The position numbers and the translations under genes are program-made. The notes beneath the pieces are model-generated. The model was not told the DNA's origin and did not search any database. It saw nothing but the letters and a program-made list of their open reading frames with translations. From Pseudanabaena mucicola FACHB-723 (GTDB lineage Bacteria; Cyanobacteriota; Cyanobacteriia; Pseudanabaenales; Pseudanabaenaceae): DNA of 64,000 nt. This document shows positions 34,478-42,520 of the stretch, piece after piece. Location of the stretch: the NCBI RefSeq assembly GCF_014696385.1, contig NZ_JACJQB010000008.1, positions 58,416 to 122,415 of the forward strand. Direction: 5' to 3'. The first letter of the stretch is position 1, and the number at the start of each line of letters is the position of its first letter.

Positions 34478-34696
34478 ATGGGCGAGTCCAAACGCCGCAA
34501 ACAAGTATTGGGAGAAGACTACGGCAAATCAGAACCAGTCGCTTCTTGGATTCCTTTTTTGACAAAAGATAAAGCCAATAAGTTTGTCGAAGTCTCTACC
34601 CAATGGGCTTGGTATGGCATTGGTGCAACCGCGTTAATCTGGGTGACAATTCGCTTTATTGGCCCCGCCTTTGGTTGGTGGCAATTGGCTGATTAA
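34478..34696 (+). CDS. DUF2839 family small membrane protein
   Basis: 72 residues from the ATG at 34478, with TAGGAG at 34464-34469 eight bases upstream; the GTG at 34469 would overlap that site. It begins MGESKRRKQVLGEDYG, has one membrane helix (WAWYGIGATALIWVTIRFIG) and ends in WWQLAD. This pattern is the cyanobacterial DUF2839 family, of unknown role. It lies 3 bases upstream of ispD and is surely co-transcribed with it. Confidence 0.88.
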   Translation: MGESKRRKQVLGEDYGKSEPVASWIPFLTKDKANKFVEVSTQWAWYGIGATALIWVTIRFIGPAFGWWQLAD

Positions 34697-34699
34697 ACT

Positions 34700-35386
34700 A
34701 TGGCCTGTCATCTATTAATCCCTGCGGCAGGTAGCGGCAAACGCATGGGAGCCGATTGCAACAAGTTGTTGTTGCCGTTATTGGGCAAACCAATCTTGCA
34801 ATGGACTCTCGAAGCTGCGATTGCCTCAAAGTCGATTGCATGGATTGGCGTGATGGGGCAACCCCACGACTACCCAGAGTTCCAAAAAATATTTAATGAG
34901 ATTAGTCAACTAAAGCCAATTCGCCTAATTCAAGGTGGAGAAAGTCGTCAAGCCTCGGTATTTAATGGGTTACAGGCTTTACCCGCAGATTGCGATCGCG
35001 TACTGATTCATGACGGAGCGCGATGCTTAGCCACCCCTGAATTATTTGATCGCTGTGATGCCTCTTTGCAAACTATGCAGGGCTTTATTGCGGCTGTGCC
35101 AGTCAAGGACACAATTAAGGTGGTCAATGGCTTAACGATTGTGGATACCCCCAATCGTGATCAACTTTGGGCAGCTCAGACTCCCCAAGGCTTTCAATTA
35201 GAACTGCTCAAAAATGCCCATCTCACGGCTCTAGAGCAAAGCTGGGAAGTTACCGATGATGCTGCTCTGTTGGAAAAAGTTGGCTTGGCAGTGCAAATTG
35301 TGATGGGTGAAGAAACCAATCTCAAAGTGACGACTCCTCAAGATCTTGCGATCGCAGAGTTCATTCTAAAACAGCGACATAATTAA
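34700..35386 (+). CDS. ispD: 2-C-methyl-D-erythritol 4-phosphate cytidylyltransferase
   Basis: A 228-residue, full-length enzyme. It attaches CMP to MEP in the third step of the MEP isoprenoid pathway. Motifs: LIPAAGSGKRMGADCNKLLLPL (CTP-binding loop), VLIHDGARCLATPE, AAVPVKDTIKVV, AAQTPQGFQLELL and VTDDAALLEK. Its ATG follows the DUF2839 stop by three bases, so translation is coupled. Confidence 0.96.
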   Translation: MACHLLIPAAGSGKRMGADCNKLLLPLLGKPILQWTLEAAIASKSIAWIGVMGQPHDYPEFQKIFNEISQLKPIRLIQGGESRQASVFNGLQALPADCDRVLIHDGARCLATPELFDRCDASLQTMQGFIAAVPVKDTIKVVNGLTIVDTPNRDQLWAAQTPQGFQLELLKNAHLTALEQSWEVTDDAALLEKVGLAVQIVMGEETNLKVTTPQDLAIAEFILKQRHN

Positions 35387-35417
35387 AAAGAAAGGACGCT
35401 TTGCGTCCTTTCTTTTT
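35385..35417. terminator. Bidirectional terminator after ispD
   Basis: Perfect 15-base arms (AAAAAGAAAGGACGC / GCGTCCTTTCTTTTT) with a TTT loop, between the convergent ispD and peroxiredoxin genes. Confidence 0.85.
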
Positions 35418-35421
35418 AGAT

Positions 35422-35874
35422 TTAGGCTTTGAGGCTGCGTAGCACAACTAAAAGCTCGCTATCTTCCCGCTTAAACACGGGCAAAAATTCAATGTGTTTA
35501 TAACGGACGATGCCATGAATATCGATGATGCAATAGGCGCGTTTACTGCCAAATAGCCCAGCCACGCCGTATTTTTTCGATACTTCTTGATTGCGATCGC
35601 TGAGTAAGGGAAACTGTAAACCTAACTTTTTGGAAAACTGGATATGTTTTTCGATTGGATCGGTACTGATGCCCAAAATTTCTGCCCCAGCCTCCCGAAA
35701 TTTAGTCCAATCGTCTGCAAAACATTGCATTTCACTGGTGCAGAGAGGTGAAAAATCGCCTGGATAAAATGCGAGGACGACGTTTGTTTTACCTTCGTAG
35801 CGGCTGAGTGTAATATCACCGCGATCGCTAGGTAAAGTAAAATTTGGAGCTTTTTGACCGACTTCGACAGACAT
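35422..35874 (-). CDS. Peroxiredoxin (AhpC/TSA, PrxQ/Bcp-like)
   Basis: A 150-residue thiol peroxidase. It starts with VGQKAPNFTLPSDRGDITLSRYEG, has the peroxidatic cysteine in YPGDFSPLCTSEM and a nearby cysteine six residues later (C-TSEMQ-C) that could act as resolving residue, a spacing one longer than the usual Bcp spacing. ILGISTDP and the SKKYGV segment fit the family. It reduces hydrogen peroxide or organic peroxides using thioredoxin. Confidence 0.92.
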   Translation of the reverse strand: MSVEVGQKAPNFTLPSDRGDITLSRYEGKTNVVLAFYPGDFSPLCTSEMQCFADDWTKFREAGAEILGISTDPIEKHIQFSKKLGLQFPLLSDRNQEVSKKYGVAGLFGSKRAYCIIDIHGIVRYKHIEFLPVFKREDSELLVVLRSLKA

Positions 35875-35967
35875 AGAGTTTCCTGTATTACCTTTTGATT
35901 GGGTATTTAAACTGGAACACGAGTATTGGTTTCACAGCTAATCATCATCTTATCAATAATCACTACC

Positions 35968-36531
35968 ATGGAAACTCCTGCGATGGATAACTCACCTGAA
36001 CAGTCAACAGAACAGGCAAAACAGCTAGCTATGGTTGCCATATCTGTGCAGATACCGCACGATCTTTATGCTGTGCTAATCGAACAAATTCAACTAACGG
36101 GTAAAAATGAATCGGACTTTGTAACCCATGGCTTGCGGCAGGTTTTGAGTCGCTCGATCACCCAAGATCATCATGATCATGAGCGATTCCATGCCTTGGA
36201 GTTATCGCTGGAACAAAGACTGAAACAATATGTCGAGGAGTTGGTTAAAGAGCGAGTATCCCTTTCCACTGTGGATGCCTTCCCTAATAGCGATCGCAAT
36301 ACACCCGAAAATAGCTCTTCAGAAGATCGGCGCACTAATTTGCCCATGCCGACAATTCGACCTTTGCAGGTAGGCGATCGTGTTTTAGTTTTAGAACCTG
36401 ATAGCCCTTATTACATGGCAAAACTATTGGTAACAAAAACGAGCTTAATCAGAGCGACGGTAAATACGGAGACTGGTGAGAAGACGTTTTTAAAGCGCGA
36501 TTTGCGATTTGTGGAAGCCACTAAAGATTAG
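35968..36531 (+). CDS. Hypothetical protein: ribbon-helix-helix-like part plus SH3/KOW-like C-terminus
   Basis: About 187 residues from the ATG at 35968; further starts upstream are in an AT-rich non-conserved segment. Residues about 20-60 (VAISVQIPHDLYAVLIEQIQLTGKNESDFVTHGLRQVL) have the strand-helix-helix rhythm of RHH/CopG DNA-binding domains. A helical spacer (LEQRLKQYVEELVKERV) and a Ser-rich linker follow. Residues about 135-185 (RPLQVGDRVLVLEPDSPYYMAKLLVTK) resemble an SH3/KOW-like barrel. The function is unknown; a DNA-binding regulator is one reading. Confidence 0.65.
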   Translation: METPAMDNSPEQSTEQAKQLAMVAISVQIPHDLYAVLIEQIQLTGKNESDFVTHGLRQVLSRSITQDHHDHERFHALELSLEQRLKQYVEELVKERVSLSTVDAFPNSDRNTPENSSSEDRRTNLPMPTIRPLQVGDRVLVLEPDSPYYMAKLLVTKTSLIRATVNTETGEKTFLKRDLRFVEATKD

Positions 36532-36554
36532 AGTTGCGGTGCAACTCTAATCTT
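36524..36554. terminator. Bidirectional terminator overlapping both stop codons
   Basis: The 14-base arms AAGATTAGAGTTGC / GCAACTCTAATCTT with a GGT loop. The left arm holds the stop of the plus-strand gene, and the right arm holds the last codons and stop of the minus-strand gene. Confidence 0.75.
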
Positions 36555-37113
36555 TGTTTTTTATCTTTGCTGATCGCAAAATTCTAATCATAAATAAACC
36601 TGTAATTGCCCCATAGATGAGACCTTGGAGAATATTGGCTAAAAGCGTAGACTTTGCCATATAGCCAAGGTACAACCCTGCAACACTAAGAGACAAGGCA
36701 ATCGCACTCACAAATAGCCACAGCCCTGCTGCACGAAAACCTCTGAGCAATTGCCACTGACAAATACCCACAATCGTACCGATAATCGCAAAACTAACGA
36801 ATAATCGGGAAATGTCTGGCAGGTTCTGACCTTGCGATCTCAAAGTCAGCGCAGGCACAAAAAAGATGATCGTCAATCCCACGATCCAACCCAGTAATGT
36901 TAGGGGTAGCCACCAAGCTTCTCTGGCAAAGCGATCACGCAGCATTACCGATTGAGCAATCGAAATTCCTACGGCATGTAGGATCTCGTTGATCAAAATT
37001 TGCGATCGCAAATCATAGGGATCTTGCCAAACCAACATCGGCAGCAGAACATTACCCAGAATATTTGCGACTAGCCATAGCCACCAAAAGTTGCGTCCGA
37101 CCTTCTTTGACAT
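36547..37113 (-). CDS. Multi-pass membrane protein, unknown function
   Basis: 188 residues from the ATG at 37113 (MSKKVGRNFWW); upstream in-frame codons overlap the divergent SDR gene and are unlikely. Five hydrophobic helices are visible: WLWLVANILGNVLLPMLVW, a middle helix after LINEILHAVGI, WWLPLTLLGWIVGLTIIFFV, LFVSFAIIGTIVGICQWQLL and GLWLFVSAIALSLSVAGLYL, plus a final ILQGLIYGAITGLFMI. A QWQLLRG motif is common in a cyanobacterial group of unknown membrane proteins. The role is unknown. Confidence 0.75.
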   Translation of the reverse strand: MSKKVGRNFWWLWLVANILGNVLLPMLVWQDPYDLRSQILINEILHAVGISIAQSVMLRDRFAREAWWLPLTLLGWIVGLTIIFFVPALTLRSQGQNLPDISRLFVSFAIIGTIVGICQWQLLRGFRAAGLWLFVSAIALSLSVAGLYLGYMAKSTLLANILQGLIYGAITGLFMIRILRSAKIKNKD

Positions 37114-37148
37114 AGACTTTTGACATAGACTAAATAAAAAATCAAACC

Positions 37149-37895
37149 ATGACCAATACAGTATCAACTAAATCCATCGACAAATTAACAGGCAAAAAAG
37201 CAATCGTCACGGGTGCTAGTAGTGGCATTGGCAAAGAAGTAGCAATACGACTGTTGCAAGCAGGCGCACAGGTAAGCCTCGTTAGTCGCAATCCTGACAA
37301 AATTATCTCGGAATTGCCCGTAGGCAGTAATGCTAAAGGATATGCGATTGATCTAGCTGATGTATCTCAAGTCGCGACCCAAATCAAGGCTATTGTCGAG
37401 GATATGGGAGGGGTAGATATTTTGATCAACAATGCAGGCATGGCATATATCGGTGAATTGATTGATATGCCCCTCGCGGAATGGCAAAGATTATTTGACC
37501 TAAATTTGACTAGTGTATTTCAATGCTTGCAGGCAACCTTACCCTCAATGCGATCGCAAAAAAGCGGCACGATTATCAATGTTGCCTCCATTGCCGCGAA
37601 ACAAGGTTTTCCCAACTGGGGGGCATACTGTGCTAGCAAGTTCGCCCTCTTGGGCTTGACGCAAGCGATCGCCGCCGAAGAGCAACCCCATGGAATTAAA
37701 GTTATGTCAATCTGCCCAGGTTCTATCGATACACCACTATGGGACACCCTCGGTGACAGAGTCCCCCCCAATTTCAATCGTGCAGCGATGCTGCGCCCTG
37801 CCACCGTTGCTGAATCAATCATGACCTTAGTAAATCTGCCTGCTGACGCAATGATTAGTGACTTCGTACTGATGCCTAATGCAGGCGCTTTCTAA
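37149..37895 (+). CDS. Short-chain dehydrogenase/reductase (SDR)
   Basis: A 248-residue classical SDR. The NAD(P)-binding TGASSGIGKEVA motif, the NNAG motif (VDILINNAGMAYIG), the catalytic Ser in NVASIAAKQGF and the YxxxK pair in GAYCASKFALLGL are all present, and CPGSIDTP follows. It is a soluble oxidoreductase acting on an alcohol/ketone substrate that cannot be named. It resembles 3-oxoacyl-ACP-reductase-like SDRs of general type. It starts 35 bases from the divergent membrane-protein gene. Confidence 0.9.
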   Translation: MTNTVSTKSIDKLTGKKAIVTGASSGIGKEVAIRLLQAGAQVSLVSRNPDKIISELPVGSNAKGYAIDLADVSQVATQIKAIVEDMGGVDILINNAGMAYIGELIDMPLAEWQRLFDLNLTSVFQCLQATLPSMRSQKSGTIINVASIAAKQGFPNWGAYCASKFALLGLTQAIAAEEQPHGIKVMSICPGSIDTPLWDTLGDRVPPNFNRAAMLRPATVAESIMTLVNLPADAMISDFVLMPNAGAF

Positions 37896-37908
37896 TTTTT
37901 GGCTTCTT

Positions 37909-37949
37909 GAAAAAAGAGTGGTGGCGCTTCGCGCCGCCACTCTTTTTTC
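37909..37949 (+). terminator. Terminator of the SDR gene
   Basis: 19-base arms (GAAAAAAGAGTGGTGGCGC / GCGCCGCCACTCTTTTTTC) with one G-T pair and a TTC loop, 13 bases after the stop. Confidence 0.85.
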
Positions 37950-38375
37950 GATTTAAAGAAATTGATAAGTATTTGTCTATATACAAAGCAGCTTTTAGTC
38001 TACTTATTCAAAACTATGCAAAATTGAAATTAATCTAGTTTCTCTATCTTACGGATGGAATTAACTGAAACTTAACCATAATCAACTATAGCGACGAAAC
38101 AATGGTTTAGAATTATAAAGGAAGACTCAGTGACAATTGAAAAAATTAAATCCAAATTTCAATCTATTGAGAGAAGTAATAACTTCCGCAGATCTGCAAA
38201 TATGGGAGAATATATTAAGCTTTATAGTTTGAATTTTTGATTAAATCCGTTTTTATGTATGCGAATTTGATTGGAGTCAAGCGAAAAATTTTGATGTTTA
38301 ATTACTGTTTTCTCGGTATTTTTTGGCTTCCTCAGTTTTACGTTAATTCACTGGATATCTAGTAAGTATCACACC
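37950..38375. other. 426-base AT-rich region upstream of folE
   Basis: No gene above background except one small ORF with a good ribosome site (listed next). It contains the folE promoter and probably its leader. I see no riboswitch consensus that I can recognise. Confidence 0.35.
38130..38240 (+). CDS. Candidate small protein (36 residues)
   Basis: A GTG at 38130 has AAGGAAG just upstream (38118-38124) at good spacing, and an open frame of 36 codons to TGA at 38238-38240. The peptide (MTIEKIKSKFQSIERSNNF..., ending YIKLYSLNF) is basic and without membrane helix. There is no homology that I recognise. It could be a real small protein or a chance ORF. Confidence 0.25.
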   Translation: MTIEKIKSKFQSIERSNNFRRSANMGEYIKLYSLNF

Positions 38376-39140
38376 ATGACGATCAGTATCTCTCGCCCTG
38401 TCAGCAACAATTCTGAAAGCGACTCAAAACCCGCAAAAGTCTTAGAATCTTTACCAACCAGAAAAGCTATCTCGCAAATTATCCGTGAGCGTGTGGTTGC
38501 CGCTGGCGATCCATTCTTTGCCAATGACTCGATCGCCCATCACATTAGCGCGACTGAACGGGAAGAGCTAAAAAAAGAAATCGAAGTGAAATTGCAAGGT
38601 GTTTTTGACTCGTTGATTATTGATACTGCAAACGATCACAACACCAAAGAAACCGCAAAACGTGTTGCCAAAATGTATGTGGACGAGGTTTTTAAAGGGC
38701 GTTACCATCCCATGCCTAAGGTAACTGACTTCCCTAATGCCAAAGAACTTGACGAAATCTATACCCTTGGTCCCATCACTGTGCGTTCGGCTTGTTCCCA
38801 CCACTTTGTTCCTATTGTTGGTCAGGCCTGGATTGGTATTGTTCCTAGCGATCGCGTAATTGGTATTTCTAAGTTCAATCGTATTGTTGACTGGGTGATG
38901 AGTCGTCCTCACATTCAAGAAGAAGCTGCCATCATGGTTGCTGATACTATTGAGAATCTGATTAAACCCAAAGGCTTAGCGTTTGTAATTAAGGCGCAGC
39001 ATATGTGCATGACTTGGCGTGGAGTCAAAGAACCTGAGACCAAAATGGTTAACTCGATCGTGCGTGGTTCGTTCCGCCATGACCCCCACATGAAGAAGGA
39101 ATTCTTTGATCTAATTCGCGCCCATGGTTTTGGCGACTAA
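38376..39140 (+). CDS. folE: GTP cyclohydrolase I (divergent paralogue type)
   Basis: A 254-residue protein with the tunnelling-fold GTP cyclohydrolase I domain at about 65-252. Such enzymes convert GTP to dihydroneopterin triphosphate for folate or pterin synthesis. Zinc ligands appear in SACSHHFVPIVGQAWIG and in AQHMCMTWRGVK; VIGISKFNRIVDWVMSRPHIQE is conserved. The usual CEHH motif is CSHH here, and the WRGVKEPETKMV segment differs from the canonical RG(I/V)xxxxxxTxTS. The first 60 residues are an extension. It may be a pterin-glycoside or specialised paralogue rather than the folate enzyme. Confidence 0.88.
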   Translation: MTISISRPVSNNSESDSKPAKVLESLPTRKAISQIIRERVVAAGDPFFANDSIAHHISATEREELKKEIEVKLQGVFDSLIIDTANDHNTKETAKRVAKMYVDEVFKGRYHPMPKVTDFPNAKELDEIYTLGPITVRSACSHHFVPIVGQAWIGIVPSDRVIGISKFNRIVDWVMSRPHIQEEAAIMVADTIENLIKPKGLAFVIKAQHMCMTWRGVKEPETKMVNSIVRGSFRHDPHMKKEFFDLIRAHGFGD

Positions 39141-39188
39141 TCTGCGTGACTAATTTGTGTGACTAGTTTTGGCGCTTGTCGCCTTTCT

Positions 39189-39242
39189 AAAACCCAGAGA
39201 TTTCAAGGTATACCTACGTGTTGCCTAAGATCACTGGGTTTT
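39189..39242 (+). terminator. Possible hairpin after folE
   Basis: AAAACCCAG (39189-39197) pairs with CTGGGTTTT (39234-39242) across a 36-base loop that can fold further (AGGTA/TACCT). It ends in a short T run, 48 bases after folE. A weak candidate. Confidence 0.4.
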
Positions 39243-39308
39243 AATTTGTGATACCTACATCTATAGTGTTTTGTAGAAGAACTTATATTGGAAGTTGTAT
39301 TAAAAATA

Positions 39309-39890
39309 ATGAAAAATTGGCTGAAGCGATCCTTTGATGTAATTTTTGGTGTTGCGATCGCAAGTTGTTTAAGCCTAAGTATATTTCTGGGAACAGTGGT
39401 CGGTGATACGCAACCTGTACAGGCAAAACTGACCGACGATGCCTATGATGGCAATATCTTTGCTCTCTATGGTGGCAATGGCTCGATTGTGCCACCAAGA
39501 ATCAGCTTGGCGCAATCTCTTGAGAAAGATCGCGCGGCGATGATCGTTTTCTACGTTGATGATAGTGCTGACTGCAAACGATTTTCGCCAATTCTCAATC
39601 TTGCTCAAGGTTTTTATGGCAAGACGATTAGCTTAATTGCGGTTTCTGTTGATAGCTTGGACTTAGACCGAAAGGACTATACGCCAAGCGATGAAGCCTA
39701 TTATTACAAAGGTACAGTTCCTCAAACAGTGCTAATCTCTGGCGATGGCAAAGTTAGCTACGACCGTGAAGGGCTTTTTGGTTTTGAAGAATTAGATTCA
39801 GCAATTCGTGATGTTTTAGGTTTACCCGATGCACCACCAGAATTAAAATTCCGCAAAACTGACAAGGTAATCAACGAACTAAATCCTTAA
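39309..39890 (+). CDS. Thioredoxin-fold membrane-anchored protein, thylakoid photosystem I accumulation factor-like
   Basis: 193 residues from the ATG at 39309; the TTG at 39288 is less likely. An N-terminal hydrophobic segment (VIFGVAIASCLSLSIFLGTVVG) is a signal or anchor. The mature domain begins KLTDDAYDGNIFALYGGNGSIVPPRISLAQSL and has a thioredoxin-like core (MIVFYVDDSADCKRFSPIL, GTVPQTVLISGDGKV). Only one cysteine is in the CxxC-like place (DCKRF), so it lacks disulfide redox chemistry. The family is cyanobacterial and plastid-related, often labelled thylakoid membrane photosystem I accumulation factor; that name is from memory and is an inference here. Confidence 0.75.
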   Translation: MKNWLKRSFDVIFGVAIASCLSLSIFLGTVVGDTQPVQAKLTDDAYDGNIFALYGGNGSIVPPRISLAQSLEKDRAAMIVFYVDDSADCKRFSPILNLAQGFYGKTISLIAVSVDSLDLDRKDYTPSDEAYYYKGTVPQTVLISGDGKVSYDREGLFGFEELDSAIRDVLGLPDAPPELKFRKTDKVINELNP

Positions 39891-39926
39891 ACCAAAAAGT
39901 GCCGCATTGCGGCACTTTTTGGTTTA
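39888..39926. terminator. Bidirectional terminator
   Basis: Perfect 18-base arms (TAAACCAAAAAGTGCCGC and its complement) with an ATT loop, between the convergent thioredoxin-fold gene and the PepSY-type gene. Confidence 0.85.
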
Positions 39927-39937
39927 GTAGACCCAGA

Positions 39938-40240
39938 CTAGACATCGTATTGGCGGCGAGGGCGTTTTCCTACAAGTCCCATCATAATTATTCCCGTTAC
40001 GATCAACCCGATTAACCCTAGCCCATCTAACAAAACATAGAAGGGTCTGAGTTGATCTCCTAGAAATCCTCCCTGATGAATTGTCAGTAAAGTTTCTGCT
40101 AATGTGCCTTCACCTTTAGGTATATGAAACCAACTCCTTCCTAGTCTGTAGGCGACCCCTGTAACAGTGGTCAGCAAAAGTGGTAGAAATAAAATAGGAG
40201 CAATAAAGCGGTGAATTTTGCGCCAGTTAAATTTTTTCAT
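39938..40240 (-). CDS. PepSY-associated transmembrane protein, short
   Basis: A 100-residue protein. MKKFNWRKIHRFIAPILFLPLLLTTVTGVAYRL is the typical first helix of PepSY-TM proteins. A short loop (TLLTIHQGGFLGDQL) and a second helix (LLDGLGLIGLIVTGIIMMGL) follow, then a basic end. It lies 105 bases downstream of the sensor kinase gene on the same strand, so it may be an accessory of that two-component system. Such proteins accompany metal or redox sensing in other bacteria. Confidence 0.8.
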   Translation of the reverse strand: MKKFNWRKIHRFIAPILFLPLLLTTVTGVAYRLGRSWFHIPKGEGTLAETLLTIHQGGFLGDQLRPFYVLLDGLGLIGLIVTGIIMMGLVGKRPRRQYDV

Positions 40241-40345
40241 GATTACTTTGGGGCTACGGTTAGTTTTAGTGAATGCGTTGATTATGTCGAATAAAAGTAA
40301 AGAACTCGGAAAGGCGCAAAGTAAAAATAGTCTTTTTTGTCACAT

Positions 40346-41761
40346 TTACTTATAGAAAAATTTCACACTAAAACTACTACCCACACCTATCTCACTTTTC
40401 ACATTAATAGTTGTGCCATGTCTGTTGGCAATTGCTTGTGCAATTGATAGTCCTAAACCTGAGCCACCTGATCGTCTTGTGCGAGCGCGATCTGACCGCC
40501 AAAATCGTTCAAAAATGTGATCTAAATCCTCATTAGCAATACCTATGCCTGTATCACTAATGCTAACTTTTAGATAATCTTCGTACTTTAATAGATTAAC
40601 TGTAAGGTCTCCTGCTTTTGGCGTGTATGCGATCGCATTTTCCAGTAAGTTCATCAACAGGCGACGAATTTCGTGCGGTTCACCATAGATATTGATTTGG
40701 TTTAGCTTTGGATCATAGAGATTGGTATGTAATGTTATTTCCTTTTGCTGAATTTGGGTTTCTAGTATTTCTAATACATCTTCCAATAACTCACTGAGAG
40801 AAAACAACAACTTATGGCGCTCGTACTCACTAAATTTAGTATTGTCAAACCTTGCCATAAATAATAAATCTTCTACTAGATTGCCCATTTGTGCTGTTGC
40901 ATGAGCAATCGCCGCCATTTTTTGCACATCGTCACGGTGAATACGTTCGGGATGGCTACGAATTACGTCTACAGAAGTTTTAATGGCTGTTAATGGACTA
41001 CGCAACTCATGGGAAGCATCGGCAGTAAACTGACGCATTTGTTCATAATTTCTTTCAATTGGTTGCAAGGCTTTCTTGACTAACCACCAGCCGCCAATAC
41101 TACTCAAGGCAATTGCTAGTATTCCTCCCCATCCTAAAGCCCATAGTAGTCTTTCTAATTCTTCCTCTATTTCTTCGCCAGATTCGCTAACCCGCACATA
41201 GCCAATCAATACTTTTTGAGAAGAGTCTTGATTACTAAGCGAACTACTAAGGTAAACAGGAATGGTAACGAATCTTAAGTCTTCATATTCTGTATTAGTT
41301 AAATTGTGCTGGTCATTTTCATTGATTTTTAATTTTTGTACCTTGCCCAAAATACTAGACTGAACCAAAGGGAATTTAGGTATTTTTTTACCTGTTCGCA
41401 CCAGTAACTTACCATCAGCACTAAACCATTCTACAGTTTGCTGATTTTGGCGCAGATCTTGCCAAGGAATGTCTAGATCTCCGTCATTGTCAAATGTACG
41501 GGATGTTTGTGATATACCCAAATTTGCTTTTATTGTGGGTAAACTATGAGCAGCAGAATCAGCTAGGTTCTTAATCTGACGATCAATTTTGTCATAGAGA
41601 TTATTTGCAAAATATTGATAAATAAACAATGTCGTTATCCCTAAGACCATGCTCATCATGCTTAAACAAGCAAATAACAAATGCAAATGCAATTTGTTAA
41701 AAGGATCATAAAACCATTGTCTTAGGATTTTTGGCAAATATTTTTTATCATCAATTCTCAT
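40346..41761 (-). CDS. Membrane sensor histidine kinase
   Basis: A 471-residue kinase. Helix one (LHLHLLFACLSMMSMVLGITTLFIY, about 24-50), a periplasmic sensor region of about 150 residues and helix two (LLWALGWGGILAIALSSIGGWWL, about 203-227) are visible. The kinase core has the H box in DASHELRSPLTAIKTSVDVI, the N box NLLENAIAYTP, the G1 box DTGIGI, FERFWRSDRARTRRSGGSGLGLSIAQAI and a final VGVGSSFSVKF. It phosphorylates the regulator encoded 9 bases upstream. The FWRSDRARTRRSGGSGLGL block resembles the RppB/NrsS-type group in cyanobacteria, which respond to metal or redox cues; the signal here is unknown. Confidence 0.92.
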   Translation of the reverse strand: MRIDDKKYLPKILRQWFYDPFNKLHLHLLFACLSMMSMVLGITTLFIYQYFANNLYDKIDRQIKNLADSAAHSLPTIKANLGISQTSRTFDNDGDLDIPWQDLRQNQQTVEWFSADGKLLVRTGKKIPKFPLVQSSILGKVQKLKINENDQHNLTNTEYEDLRFVTIPVYLSSSLSNQDSSQKVLIGYVRVSESGEEIEEELERLLWALGWGGILAIALSSIGGWWLVKKALQPIERNYEQMRQFTADASHELRSPLTAIKTSVDVIRSHPERIHRDDVQKMAAIAHATAQMGNLVEDLLFMARFDNTKFSEYERHKLLFSLSELLEDVLEILETQIQQKEITLHTNLYDPKLNQINIYGEPHEIRRLLMNLLENAIAYTPKAGDLTVNLLKYEDYLKVSISDTGIGIANEDLDHIFERFWRSDRARTRRSGGSGLGLSIAQAIANRHGTTINVKSEIGVGSSFSVKFFYK

Positions 41762-41770
41762 TGTTATTTC

Positions 41771-42442
41771 TTAGTGCTTGAGGCGATATCCTAAACCATA
41801 GACAGTTTCAATTAGGTCTTGCTTTGCCCCCATACTTTTTAATTTTTGTCGCAAGCTGCGAATATGAACTTTTACCGTTTCTTCGTTAGGAGTTTCTGTA
41901 AATGACCATAGATAATCGATAATTTCAGACTTGCTAAACGTGCGATTGCGGTGACGCAATAGCAACTCTAAAATTCGATATTCTTTAGGTGTTAAATGTA
42001 ATGGTTCTCCATCGTAGCGGACTTCATAAGTATTAGGATTAAGTTGTAAATATCCAAACTCTAATATCATCGTGAGGTCAGAAGTCCCCCTTCTCAAGAG
42101 CGCCCTAACTCTTGCTAATAATTCATTTAAGTCGAAGGGCTTGACCACATAATCATCTGCTCCCACATCTAGTCCAGTTACCTTATCTTGATAGGTATCT
42201 CTTGCTGTGAGCATCAAGACTGGCATTTTGTGACCCGTTTGTCGAATTTTCCGACATACTGCAATACCATCCAATTTTGGCAGCATGACATCTAAAATTA
42301 ATAACTCATAGGGAAAGGTTTGTGCAAATGCAAAGCCTTGCTCTCCATCTGATGCTACGTCTACGACGTAATAATGGTCAGTTAATGCCTCTGTTAGTGC
42401 GGCGGCGATGCGCTCATCATCTTCAACCAACAAAATTTTCAT
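41771..42442 (-). CDS. OmpR/PhoB-family response regulator
   Basis: A 223-residue protein. The receiver has D8-D9, the phosphoacceptor aspartate in LLILDVMLPKLDGIAVC and K in YVVKPFDLNELL. The winged helix ends in TVYGLGYRLKH. It is the first gene of a pair, with its kinase beginning 9 bases later, and likely controls its own operon plus the PepSY-type gene. It is closely similar to the orphan regulator at 3475-4152, suggesting duplication. It is divergent from the ferredoxin-like gene. Confidence 0.94.
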   Translation of the reverse strand: MKILLVEDDERIAAALTEALTDHYYVVDVASDGEQGFAFAQTFPYELLILDVMLPKLDGIAVCRKIRQTGHKMPVLMLTARDTYQDKVTGLDVGADDYVVKPFDLNELLARVRALLRRGTSDLTMILEFGYLQLNPNTYEVRYDGEPLHLTPKEYRILELLLRHRNRTFSKSEIIDYLWSFTETPNEETVKVHIRSLRQKLKSMGAKQDLIETVYGLGYRLKH

Positions 42443-42520
42443 TCAATAATCGAAACTATTAAGGCTTTATCTTTAATTATCCTTTGTTGTATGACTTAAA
42501 TATATGACTCAAAAAAAACT

